DNA of 64,000 nucleotides from Aureispira sp963837355 (GTDB taxonomy: Bacteria; Bacteroidota; Bacteroidia; Chitinophagales; Saprospiraceae), in the NCBI GenBank assembly GCA_963837355.1, contig CAWIMY010000002.1:62001-126000 (forward strand). The letters run 5' to 3'. Below, piece by piece: positions 45,050 through 53,575 of the stretch (position 1 is its first letter; each line of letters begins with the position of its first letter). Below the pieces are notes generated by a model that worked only from the letters and a program-made list of their open reading frames with translations, did not search any database and was not told the DNA's origin. The translations under genes were made by a program, and so were the position numbers.

Positions 45050-45081
45050 CAAATTTACCAATTAAAGTAAGCTTCCACAAA
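45050..45081 (-). promoter_or_regulatory. mreB promoter
   Basis: On the minus strand TTTG/TTG (45078-45081) and TAAATTTG (45050-45057) are separated by about 20 bp, a full match to the Bacteroidota promoter pattern. The predicted leader before mreB is about 155 nt. Confidence 0.75.
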
Positions 45082-45146
45082 AAATAATCTACTAGATTTT
45101 GTTTCTATCCAACATTTGTTTCAACAAAAAGCTAAAACAAAGGGAA

Positions 45147-46004
45147 TCAACTGTTTTGCGCTATGAAATTCAATGTTTTTTGAACTAGCTGCTGGCTGGC
45201 TGTAGGCAGTATTTGCGCTTGAAAAGGATGCATTCCTCCAAAAACGTGATCTGCATTCTTTATAATGACTTTCTGTGGGTGTAAGGCGTATTGTTCCAAG
45301 TAATCGGCCGCGCTGTCTGGCACGGCTGGATCACTGCTTCCATGTACGATTAGATACGGTTTTTCCAGCGCTTTCAAAGTCGATTGAACCGATAAACGCG
45401 CTTTGTTGGCTTCGTAATCTTCGTACAATTGGTAATCCAGGGGCATTTGTTGATGGGTGCGCCCATTAAAAACATACACCACTCCTGTTTTTTTCCACTC
45501 TTCTACATGTGCGGTATCCTCTGCCCAGCGGTAATCCAATTCTTGCACAGCCGCCCAAGTTGCCACCCGCTTCACGGCTGGTTGTTCTAAGGCTGTAATC
45601 AAGGCGATTGGTCCACCTCTGGAATGTCCGATCACGGTAATATTATCTATTTCTAAGGCGGGCAAATCAGCAGAATGCGCGCTAGCCGTCAATTTACGGA
45701 TCACGGTTTGAACATCCGCTAGTTCTTTGCTGTAGTTATTCTGACCAAAGGCTTCTAAGTCGGCAAAATCTAAGGGCTGCTCTAAGGTAGTGCCATTGTG
45801 CGAAAAATTCATCGCGACAAAACAATACCCCGCCTCTGCAAACACCCGCGCTATAGCCGACCAATGTCCCCAATCTTTAAAACCTTTGAAGCCGTGCAAA
45901 AAAAGTACAATAGGCTTGGTTTTTGAATCTTCTTTCCAGTAAAAATCTACGGCAATAGGACGTTGATGGAGAGGGGTAAAATAGACTTGGCTGCTTTTCT
46001 TCAT
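45147..46004 (-). CDS. Alpha/beta-hydrolase
   Basis: 285 residues. GxSxG is present as GHSRGG with the nucleophile Ser, Asp is in SSDPAVPDSAADYL and His in NADHVFGGMH, so the triad is complete. The oxyanion region is FLHGFKGFKDWG. No signal peptide; cytoplasmic. Substrate unknown (esterase or peptidase); the family includes dienelactone hydrolase-like enzymes. It stands alone between mreB and the prenyl synthase. Confidence 0.88.
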   Translation of the reverse strand: MKKSSQVYFTPLHQRPIAVDFYWKEDSKTKPIVLFLHGFKGFKDWGHWSAIARVFAEAGYCFVAMNFSHNGTTLEQPLDFADLEAFGQNNYSKELADVQTVIRKLTASAHSADLPALEIDNITVIGHSRGGPIALITALEQPAVKRVATWAAVQELDYRWAEDTAHVEEWKKTGVVYVFNGRTHQQMPLDYQLYEDYEANKARLSVQSTLKALEKPYLIVHGSSDPAVPDSAADYLEQYALHPQKVIIKNADHVFGGMHPFQAQILPTASQQLVQKTLNFIAQNS

Positions 46005-46346
46005 GCTGCGAGTTAGATGCGGTGATTGATCGGTATCAAATATAGCAAAATAAGTGTGGTGGGAAGCTTTTTTGCCCCCGCTATAATCAATCGCCTTATT
46101 AAGTGGTCGAAAATAGCTGTAGGTGGTGTAAGTGCATTTGGTGCGCTATTTTTATGGCTAAATTCATAACATTTTATATTTTCAGTAAAAATTGAAAATT
46201 CAAAAAAAATAGCTTAGATTTGTAGTAAAGGCTTTGCCGTTGTAAACTTGCCTTTAACGATATATTTTGTGTCTCAACAGCTTGCTCTATCTTTCTGTAG
46301 TTCAACCAACTACCACTAGTAACAAGCTTTACCTGATGGTCCTTTC
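46005..46346. other. 342-bp region with the polyprenyl synthase promoter
   Basis: The region between divergent genes holds the promoter at 46192-46222. I see no gene, RNA or repeat in the remainder. Confidence 0.55.
46192..46222 (+). promoter_or_regulatory. Promoter of the polyprenyl synthase gene
   Basis: TTG at 46192-46194, a 20-bp spacer and TAGATTTG at 46215-46222. The leader to the start codon is about 120 nt. Confidence 0.75.
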
Positions 46347-47321
46347 ATGATAAAAACACTGTCTAATATACAAGCGCCTATTGATGCGGAAATTAAAGAA
46401 TTTCACCGTCGATTCAAACAATCTATGAAAAGCGAAGTGCCTCTACTTCGCACGGTGACTAATTTTGTAGTACGCCGCAAGGGCAAGCAAATGCGGCCAA
46501 TGTTTATCTTTTTGAGTGCCAAAATCTGTGGGGAAGTCAACGATAAAACTTACCATGCGGCCAATTTGGTAGAGCTATTGCACACTGCTTCGCTCATCCA
46601 CGACGATGTGGTGGATGACTCTATGCAACGCCGTGGATTCTTCTCGCTCAATGCACTTTGGGGCAACAAAATCTCCGTTTTAGTAGGGGATTATTTGTTA
46701 TCGAAAGGGCTGCTGCTGTCCATCGAACACAAGGCCATCAACCTCTTACAAATTGTCTCGACTGCCGTACGCGAAATGAGCGAGGGAGAGCTCTTGCAGA
46801 TAGAAAAAGCGCGTCGTTTGGACATTAAAGAATCGGTCTATTTTGATATTATCAGAAAAAAAACGGCGTCGTTGATTGCCTCGGCTTGTGCTTGTGGCGC
46901 GGCTTCTACGACCAATGACGAAGCGGTGATTAAGAAGATGCACGACTTTGGCGAAAAGATTGGTATCGCCTTCCAGATTCGCGATGATTTGTTTGATTTT
47001 GGCGATGGCGATGCGGGCAAACCACAGGGCAACGATATTCAGGAAAAGAAAATGACGCTGCCGCTCATTCATGCTCTGAATAAGACGGACAAAGAAACAC
47101 GGAATTACATCATTAACATCGTTAAAAACGAAAATACCAATCCTAAAAAAATTAGAGAGGTCACCCAATTTGTCCTCGATAGCCCTGGTATTGATTATGC
47201 CCGTGAGATGATGTATCAATATCGCAAAGAAGCCTTTGAAATTTTGCACGAACTCCCCTCCTCTACAGCGCGGGAATCTTTAGAAGATTTGGTAAATTAT
47301 GTCACAGAGCGCAAGAAATAA
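46347..47321 (+). CDS. Polyprenyl diphosphate synthase
   Basis: 324 residues. The first aspartate-rich motif is LIHDDVVDD (DDxxD type) and the second FQIRDDLFD; KGKQMRP near residue 45 and LLHTASLIHDD are family hallmarks. It condenses isopentenyl diphosphate onto an allylic diphosphate to make the side chain of menaquinone or a similar isoprenoid. Chain length cannot be fixed from sequence. The next gene overlaps its end by 23 nt, so translation is coupled. Confidence 0.93.
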   Translation: MIKTLSNIQAPIDAEIKEFHRRFKQSMKSEVPLLRTVTNFVVRRKGKQMRPMFIFLSAKICGEVNDKTYHAANLVELLHTASLIHDDVVDDSMQRRGFFSLNALWGNKISVLVGDYLLSKGLLLSIEHKAINLLQIVSTAVREMSEGELLQIEKARRLDIKESVYFDIIRKKTASLIASACACGAASTTNDEAVIKKMHDFGEKIGIAFQIRDDLFDFGDGDAGKPQGNDIQEKKMTLPLIHALNKTDKETRNYIINIVKNENTNPKKIREVTQFVLDSPGIDYAREMMYQYRKEAFEILHELPSSTARESLEDLVNYVTERKK

Positions 47322-47841
47322 TGCTGCTAAGGTTTTTCAAAGCGAGATCGGCTTGTTTTTAGTTTATCTATTGGTTCGCACGGCTCCTTTGGTAGCGGTA
47401 GTGTTCTATTTTACAACAGTAACAGCGGCGGTAGTTGTCGCCATCGTCTTGCTGGCTGTCTTACTCTGGGCAGCGCGGCGAAATAACCACCAGTTTATCC
47501 TTCATTCCACCAGCTTGGCCATCAAGACAGGCTTTGGAGCATTTGGTGCCCCCATTTCTTATTCTTATCATCAAATTCAGCAAGCCGCTGTCAAATTGGC
47601 AAATCGCCACGACAAACGTCAATGGTTGGCTCTCCAAGATCAAACAGGCCGTTGGAAAAAATACCGCTGCGATTGGTTGCACCAACAAGATCCGCCTAGT
47701 GTAGACGAACACGACGACAATACGCCGCAACACGAATTGTTTGATTTACTAGACGAGGAAGATTTTTATGAAGGTTCTATTCAACAAATGGCCTTTCTGC
47801 TTCAAAAAAAGGGCATTTTCTTGCAACTAGCGGCTTCGTAG
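47299..47841 (+). CDS. Small two-helix membrane protein of unknown function
   Basis: 180 residues. The N-terminal 70 residues contain two transmembrane helices (EIGLFLVYLLVRTAPLVAVV; AAVVVAIVLLAVLLWAARR), followed by a soluble, Gln/Asp-rich region (HHQIQQAAVKLANRHDKRQW; DDNTPQHELFDLLDEEDFYE). It overlaps the polyprenyl synthase stop by 23 nt, so co-translation is likely; a link to isoprenoid metabolism or membrane assembly is possible but not shown. No family recognised. Confidence 0.75.
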   Translation: MSQSARNNAAKVFQSEIGLFLVYLLVRTAPLVAVVFYFTTVTAAVVVAIVLLAVLLWAARRNNHQFILHSTSLAIKTGFGAFGAPISYSYHQIQQAAVKLANRHDKRQWLALQDQTGRWKKYRCDWLHQQDPPSVDEHDDNTPQHELFDLLDEEDFYEGSIQQMAFLLQKKGIFLQLAAS

Positions 47842-48110
47842 TAGTTCTTTTTTGTTTCCTTCTTTTTGTTTTTTGTCTTTTTCCCACGCACAAATAAGCA
47901 CTTTAGGGCTCTTTTTTGTCTTTTTTTGTCTTTCTACCCAAAAAAGAAACAGAAAAATTGCTTTGTTTGAAACTTATTGTTTTACTTTGACGTAGAAGCT
48001 ATATAGAAAGGGACGTTTTATGATTGACGGATAAAAACGTTTCCCAATTAAGCGAACACAACCTCCCCACACTCGAATTCATTTTGGCAAGGGGATTCAA
48101 AAGAACAATT

Positions 48111-48881
48111 ATGGTAGAAAGAAAATTGTTGAATGAACGGTTCAAGGTGGTTTTTGAAGCCTTAGAAGAGAAAGGAGATGTAGTCAAAAGCTCTCGTAGA
48201 AAAGGCATTTCTAATTTTGCCGAAAAAATCACAGGTAAGAAAGCCTACGGTCATATCATCCGCGCTTGTCTCAACGATGAGCGTTGTATCACTTACCAAC
48301 AAGCCCATTTGTTGGTCAAGCACTACCAAGTCAATCCCTTGTACCTTTTTGAAGGACAAGGAGCCATCTTCGCGTATCAAGAAACCGAGCAACTCCCGAC
48401 CAACGGCTCTCCAAAGTCCGATACCGTAGCAGACGCTCCCTTGAGAGAACCAACCTACCCAATCACTCATAAGGCCAATGTTATTTATTCCAGTCTTTCT
48501 GCCTTTGCCAGTAGCACCGTAGATGTAGGCATACAAGAAGATTCTGAGCGCTTCTACATTCCTGGTATGCAAGGCGAGCACATTGCCTTTTATATTAAAG
48601 GAGCATCTATGAGCCCAACCATCGCTGACGGCGACATGGTTATTTGCCGTTCTATTGACACCAATGAGCGCATTGTAGAAAATGAAATCTACGCCATTGT
48701 GACTAGTACAGGCAATGTCATGGTCAAACGGGTACAAAAGATTCTCGATAAAAATAGACAACTCAAAGGCATCAAGTGTATTTCTGACAATTACTTGGAG
48801 CACGATCCCTTCACCTTAGCCATTCATGAAGTACGCAAATTGCTCAAAGTCGAGCGCAAATTAACTGATGTAGGCTTATAG
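48111..48881 (+). CDS. LexA/CI-like S24 repressor-peptidase
   Basis: 256 residues from ATG 48111 (a TTG 29 codons upstream is less credible). The N-terminal part (about 1-85) is helical and likely binds DNA (SSRRKGISNFAEKITG; TYQQAHLLVKHYQVNPLYLF), though a classical HTH is not perfect. The C-terminal S24 domain has the catalytic serine Ser166 in GASMSPT and lysine Lys206 in NVMVKRV. Such proteins self-cleave under DNA-damage signals or act as phage-type repressors. Target operators are not seen. A peptidase-only paralogue follows 49 bp downstream. Confidence 0.82.
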   Translation: MVERKLLNERFKVVFEALEEKGDVVKSSRRKGISNFAEKITGKKAYGHIIRACLNDERCITYQQAHLLVKHYQVNPLYLFEGQGAIFAYQETEQLPTNGSPKSDTVADAPLREPTYPITHKANVIYSSLSAFASSTVDVGIQEDSERFYIPGMQGEHIAFYIKGASMSPTIADGDMVICRSIDTNERIVENEIYAIVTSTGNVMVKRVQKILDKNRQLKGIKCISDNYLEHDPFTLAIHEVRKLLKVERKLTDVGL

Positions 48882-48929
48882 GTTACTTTACGTTTCTTTA
48901 TTTCATCACCGCGTTTACAATTATACGAT

Positions 48930-49238
48930 ATGCAAAACCTAGCGTTTTATATCCAAGGGAATTCTATGTCCCCTACCCTCTACGACAGCGACATGATTAT
49001 CTGTAGTGAAGTCCTGTCCTACGATTCCATAGAAGAAAATGAATTGTACGCCGTGGTGACCACCTCAGGTGCGGTATTGGTTAAACGCTTGCGCCAAATT
49101 GGCCGCAATGGCAACAGCCAGATTGTACAGCTCAATTTGTCAGCAGATAATGAACCCGCCGCAGCCGCCTGTCGTATTCCAATTACTAGCGTACGCAGCT
49201 TACTTCGGATAGAACGAACGCTCTCTGCAAGTGCCTAA
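48930..49238 (+). CDS. Peptidase-only S24-like protein (HTH-less paralogue)
   Basis: 102 residues, the S24 core alone: FYIQGNSMSPTLYDSDMIIC (Ser12) and AVLVKRLRQI (Lys52), closely matching the adjacent gene's GASMSPT...DMVIC and MVKRV. It lacks the DNA-binding region. An ATG start and a gap of 49 bp from the previous stop suggest an operon with the full-length protein. It could modulate the repressor as a partner protomer, or be a decayed copy. The catalytic pair is intact. Function inferred, not known. Confidence 0.75.
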   Translation: MQNLAFYIQGNSMSPTLYDSDMIICSEVLSYDSIEENELYAVVTTSGAVLVKRLRQIGRNGNSQIVQLNLSADNEPAAAACRIPITSVRSLLRIERTLSASA

Positions 49239-49847
49239 GCACACGTCACTAAAAGTACGACGTTGCAAAAGTTCTCAACAGGAACAAATCAACACACCTT
49301 ATAAGGCTAGGTTTTCAGGGAAGTTAATAAACACTTTTGTTTGCCTTGCTCCTTACCACTCGCCTTCCATGCACAAATTTAAGATTGACACTATATTTTT
49401 AGGCCTTCTGGCCCACACTAAATTGTTGCGTTTTATCGCGTGGCAAGACAACATCCATTCGTTCACCCTTCAAAATAAGCCTGCCTATAAGTTAGACTGA
49501 ATTAAATTTGCTAAGTTCGAGAACATTACGCTGCCCTTTCATCCGCAAATGAAAGGGCAGCTTTTTTTTGGAGAGAAATTACTTTTTAAAAGCACTTTGC
49601 AGCTAAAGAATAGTGCACACCATAAAAGCTTAGTTAATGTTGAAAAGAAAAATAAGGGCATACTTCACTAGTAGCCAGATAATAGAATCGTTAAGGTGTG
49701 GGATTATTTAAGTTTCAAAAAAACAATTCACTTTATTGATGTTTCATAAATAAAAACCTACATTCAACTATACTCCAATATAAAACAACTATTTTTTGTT
49801 TGCTGAGGTATATAATTGGATTACTCCCAACAGTTAAAGCTTCCTTT
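49239..49847. other. 609-bp region with a strong terminator
   Basis: Contains the terminator at 49530-49569. Small open frames in 49239-49500 do not show convincing coding character. Probably also includes the promoter of the lipoprotein gene downstream, but no clear consensus was found. Confidence 0.5.
49530..49569 (+). terminator. Strong intrinsic terminator
   Basis: GCTGCCCTTTCAT and ATGAAAGGGCAGC form a perfect 13-bp stem followed by eight T residues. It ends the S24 operon or a small transcript. Confidence 0.9.
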
Positions 49848-51929
49848 ATGAAAAATCATTCTCTAGTTCTACGGCTTACTATCCTAGCCAGTCTATTGGT
49901 TACCTGTCAAAAAGCCCCCCTTTCAAAGGAGCAAGCGACTTCTTTGCCTTCTAGTTCAAAAGGCCGCACCATACTTATAGATGGGTCAGAACAGCAACAA
50001 AAATCCAGCAATCCCGACGACATCGTGCTGGGGGCAATGTTGCCCAACCCCTACGCCCACGATAATGTGTTGGCGGCCTTCAACACTATTTATCCCAACC
50101 AGCAGCGCAGCAGTTTGACGGTAACGGATTTGTATGTGCAGTTTCTGCCCGACAGTTGGGAAGCCCTCAACGCCCTGCAAGCCGCTATTGATGCCTTTGA
50201 AGGGGAAAACAATCCCATTGAGGAAAATGATCCTTACTTGTTTAATTACCCGATTCATTATGAAGTGGTGCAGCAAGGCATTTACCACCACGATCCCGCT
50301 ATCGCCGCAGATCAACCGAGCTACCATTACGCGGTTGTTAAACCTGACTTTCAGGTACCCGCTGGTGTCACTGCCATCACCCTCGCCGAATTGGTTCATG
50401 TACCGTACAATACCTATATCATGGCAGAAGCTTTTCGCCGTGTGGGGCTCCCTATTACGATGTGCAAGGCGCGCTGATGACCACTTGCACGCCCACTTGT
50501 CCCAATTATCCGCAGTGTTTTGACCCTACTGTTGATTGCAACAGTGGTGGAGTAGAGCCTTTAGCCGTTCCCTGCGCGCCCAACACCACTTGGCACCACT
50601 GTAGTCAGATTTTTATTCCTACGCCACTCAATCCAGTAGGAGGAGGAACGACTAATTCTTGTGGTTGTTATATGAATGACGAGCAAAATAAGCCGAGTGG
50701 CTGTATTCAAGTAAGGGACACCCAATTCCCAGTGGGGTTAGATTATCAGGGAGTACGCCGTCTGAAAGTCTACGTGAAAGACCTTTATTTCTTTGGGCGC
50801 GAAACGTGGACGAACCACGAGGGGTGCTGGTTGATTGACCATCGGTATTTTGGGGGCATTCATCCTTGGATAGATTGGTACAACAGCAATATTAGTTTTC
50901 GAGCCATGCGCGGCTTTGATTATACCCAATTGGGGCACCACCTCAAACAAAACTGCGGCACCCACGGAGGGGGCATTTATAATGATTTTCAGGTTCAGCA
51001 TATTTCTTTTGCAGACAACAGCAGTATCCGACGTACATTTTGGGTAGCCTCTACCAGTATGAATGCGTTTTACGAATTTAATGGCTATGCGAATGCAGAA
51101 GGCATTGGTACTGCTCATGGGGCAAATGCCTTGAGTTTTTGGTTGCTCAACGGCGATGCTGGTTCAGCTGCTGCCCCTATGTTAAAGCACTTGCAAACAA
51201 ACACCTCCTTGGGAAATGTAGTCGGTACGTCCATTAATCTTATAGGAAGTTTGTTCTTGCCCTTGGGGGGCTATATTGCGCCTACTATTGCGGCCAACCT
51301 ACCTGATGTACTTTATAATTATGGCATCTCTGGATTGCGCTCTGATGGACTGAAGGAACTTTGTTACCATGAGTTGGCGCATGTATCTCATTATCGAGGC
51401 CTACCCGCTGCCGACCGTGACAACTATTGGTGGGCTAATATTCTCCGAATAGTAAGCAATGACCAACTTGGCGATAATCCTCCCTATGGAAGTGCAAACA
51501 CCACAGGAGCTGGCCGAACCGCAATAATGGAGTCGTGGGCAAGTCATATTGGATCTCTTTTTGCGGATAAACAGTATGGAGTGAAGAATAGTTTTTCGGC
51601 TAGTGCTCTATCAACTAGATGCCGAAAGCAAGTACGAAGGTTTATTTATAGAAGGATTAGAGCGCTTTAATCCTAATTCTACGAGTCCAGATGCGTGGAT
51701 GCCCGATGGAGTATACTGGGACTTATTAGACGACAGTACACACAATGTCGCTTATGACATCATTGACCCTGTAATAGATAATGTAGACGGCATTACTAAC
51801 GCAGATATGTTCACAGCAATTACGCAGAATGCTCCAACAGATGTCCTTACGGTGCGGGATGCTATCAAAGCTAACTATCCTAATAAAGCTATTTATATAG
51901 ATAGCTTGTACTTAGAATATGGATATTAA
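49848..51929 (+). pseudogene. Zincin-like lipoprotein gene, two frameshifts
   Basis: One protein of about 690 residues can be rebuilt from three frames. Frame one starts at ATG 49848 with a lipobox (LASLLVTCQKAP) and runs to about 50454, where one missing C (CCC for CCCC) restores GLPYYDVQGALMTTC. Frame two carries the zinc motif in CYHELAHVSHY (HELAH) near 51370 and ESWASHIG. A second shift near 51605 (one extra G) restores FSASLYQLDAESKYEGLF. The HExxH plus downstream Glu fit a gluzincin-type metallopeptidase. Likely an outer-membrane lipoprotein that is either inactive or affected by indels. Confidence 0.72.
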
Positions 51930-52029
51930 AATAAATAACAGAATGAATTAAATAATTATATTGTTAGAATTGTTTGTTTTTATAAGTTTCTTTATTTATC
52001 TATACGTGTAAAAGATCGTGCTGCACACA

Positions 52030-52634
52030 CAGTTTCGCTTTCAATTTCCCTGCAACGGTAACGACAGGCGATACGTTTTGATATTGGCGATACGATTTGG
52101 TATGAGATGATCTACCTAATCAGATTGACAGATCATCAGACGGGGAACCAAGTAGATTTGAGCGGATTTGATTTGTATTTTGGATTTAGTATTGATAACT
52201 GGAATACGATATGATGTACATGATGCGACAGCTGATTTTGAAGTAGTAGAAGCGTAGGTCACTATACGGAGAAACAAGGGGGACTGTTTTACTGCTATTT
52301 ATGCCCACTTCAAAAGCATAACGAGAAAGATTTGCGTTTTGGGTTGGTGCCTAGAAAAAGTAGGGGTCAATATGCTGGCATGGCTTTACCTATGAATATG
52401 GATTATGAACAAGAAAGCTTAGGCGATAAAGATCCAAACGGCTTAAAAGTAATCGAGTCTCACTGCAAGCAGTTTATCAGCAGAAAATCGGGCGTTTACA
52501 TAAATAGTGGTGCGATTAACCACTATCTAATAGAAGGGTTGTGTCAGCCGTTTTATCTCAATGGAGATATTTCTTGTGCAGTATCCTATGAATTTGCGGC
52601 TTCTCATGGTCTCTACGCCTTTGTCGTGCGCTAG
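52030..52634 (+). pseudogene. Decayed small lipoprotein copy 1 (5' end missing)
   Basis: Degenerate frames starting RFQFPATVTTGDTF and DIGDTIWYEM resemble the intact opening of copy 2 (RFAFEFPMSVTAQDTFDIGDT). The open part 52332-52634 (LRFGLVPRKSRGQ ... LYAFVVR) is the family's C-terminal half. The signal peptide is lost. Confidence 0.65.
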
Positions 52635-52648
52635 AAAACAACATACTT

Positions 52649-53322
52649 ATGAAAGCCTATTACTTACCAATCCTTTGTTTAATCCTTCTCCAGTCCTGCG
52701 GCCCAAAAGACTGCGAGAAACGTTTCGCTTTTGAATTTCCCATGTCGGTTACTGCACAAGACACGTTTGATATTGGCGACACGATTTGGCATGAGATGCA
52801 GTTGCCTGAAAAATATTGGATAAAAATAGTGGAGAATACATTGATATAAAGGACTTCAACTTGTATTTTGAAACTACATGAGTAGATGGGATAGTAATCG
52901 AGTACGTAGAAGGGATTTTAAACTTTGATATTGTACAAGATATAGGTACCGTAACCCAAACAGTTAACGTATTTGCTTTTACGTATTTAGAATTTGAAAG
53001 CCTTACAAATAAACATCTTCGATTTGGTTTGGTTCCTACGGTGTCTGGGAAATTTTCAGAAGGAGTTGAATTTCCTATAGAGTTTTACGAAAAAGAACAT
53101 GCTTAGCTCCACAAGATCCTGAGCGCTTCCGTTTAACGGATTCTCCTTGTGACCAATTTATGGTAGAGACATTCAGGAGTAAAGATTAAATCGATGGAGA
53201 TATTAATTACTATTTAGTAGATGGTGTATGTAAACCCAGCTGCGTTTTCTAGCGATACTTTTTGTATGCAAGTCTTATGAAAAATCCGCGAATGGAGGTC
53301 TTACGCCTTTGTCGTGCGCTAG
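52649..53322 (+). pseudogene. Decayed small lipoprotein copy 2
   Basis: Starts intact with a lipoprotein signal (MKAYYLPILCLILLQSCGP; lipobox LQSC), then breaks down near 52849; later frames still read LRFGLVPTVSGKF and end YAFVVR, matching copy 1. Several stops and frame changes show that it is dead. Confidence 0.75.
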
Positions 53323-53337
53323 AGAAAAAACATACTT

Positions 53338-53454
53338 ATGAAGGCCTACTACCTACCAATCCTCTGTTCTAATCCTCCTGCAAGCCTGCGGCCCAAAAGA
53401 CTGCGAAAAACGTTTCGCTTTTGAATTTCCAATGTCCGTTACTCCACAGGATAT
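53338..53454 (+). pseudogene. Decayed small lipoprotein copy 3 (5' fragment)
   Basis: Begins like copy 2 (ATGAAGGCCTACTACCTACC; then the CGGCCCAAAAGACTGCG and TTTCGCTTTTGAATTTCC blocks) and stops abruptly after the GTTACTCCACAGG sequence. Confidence 0.8.
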
Positions 53455-53490
53455 AAAAGCCTACCAATTACCAATCCTCTACAATCCTCC
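53455..53490 (+). repeat. Decayed copy 4 (36-bp remnant)
   Basis: AAAAGCCTACCAATTACC and AATCCTCTACAATCCTCC repeat the start of copies 2 and 3, directly joined to copy 3. Confidence 0.6.
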
Positions 53491-53525
53491 AAAAAAAATG
53501 GCTACTCCAAAAGAGGAGCAGCCAT
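53491..53525 (-). terminator. Terminator of the RND efflux operon
   Basis: On the minus strand ATGGCTGCTCC and GGAGTAGCCAT form a stem (one mismatch) followed by eight T residues, about 50 nt after the RND gene stop. Confidence 0.8.
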
Positions 53526-53575
53526 CTATATACTACGTCAAGAAGTTGTTTTGTCCCTTCGAGACATCCATTCGT

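Larger units (their letters stand above)
52610..53454. repeat. Direct repeat of about 150 bp around the lipoprotein starts
   Basis: The junction between copies 1 and 2 (about 52610-52780) recurs with high similarity at about 53298-53454 between copies 2 and 3. It marks tandem duplication of a gene of about 690 bp followed by decay. Confidence 0.75.

Noticed and set aside
49231..49500. Open frame between the S24 pair and the terminator
   Set aside because: It overlaps the S24 stop by the GTG start, lacks a recognisable family and has irregular composition; the terminator could belong to the S24 operon.
52849..53322. A separate functional gene after copy 2 of the lipoprotein
   Set aside because: The sequence aligns with the C-terminal half of copy 1 but contains several stops and frame changes, so it is part of a decayed copy.
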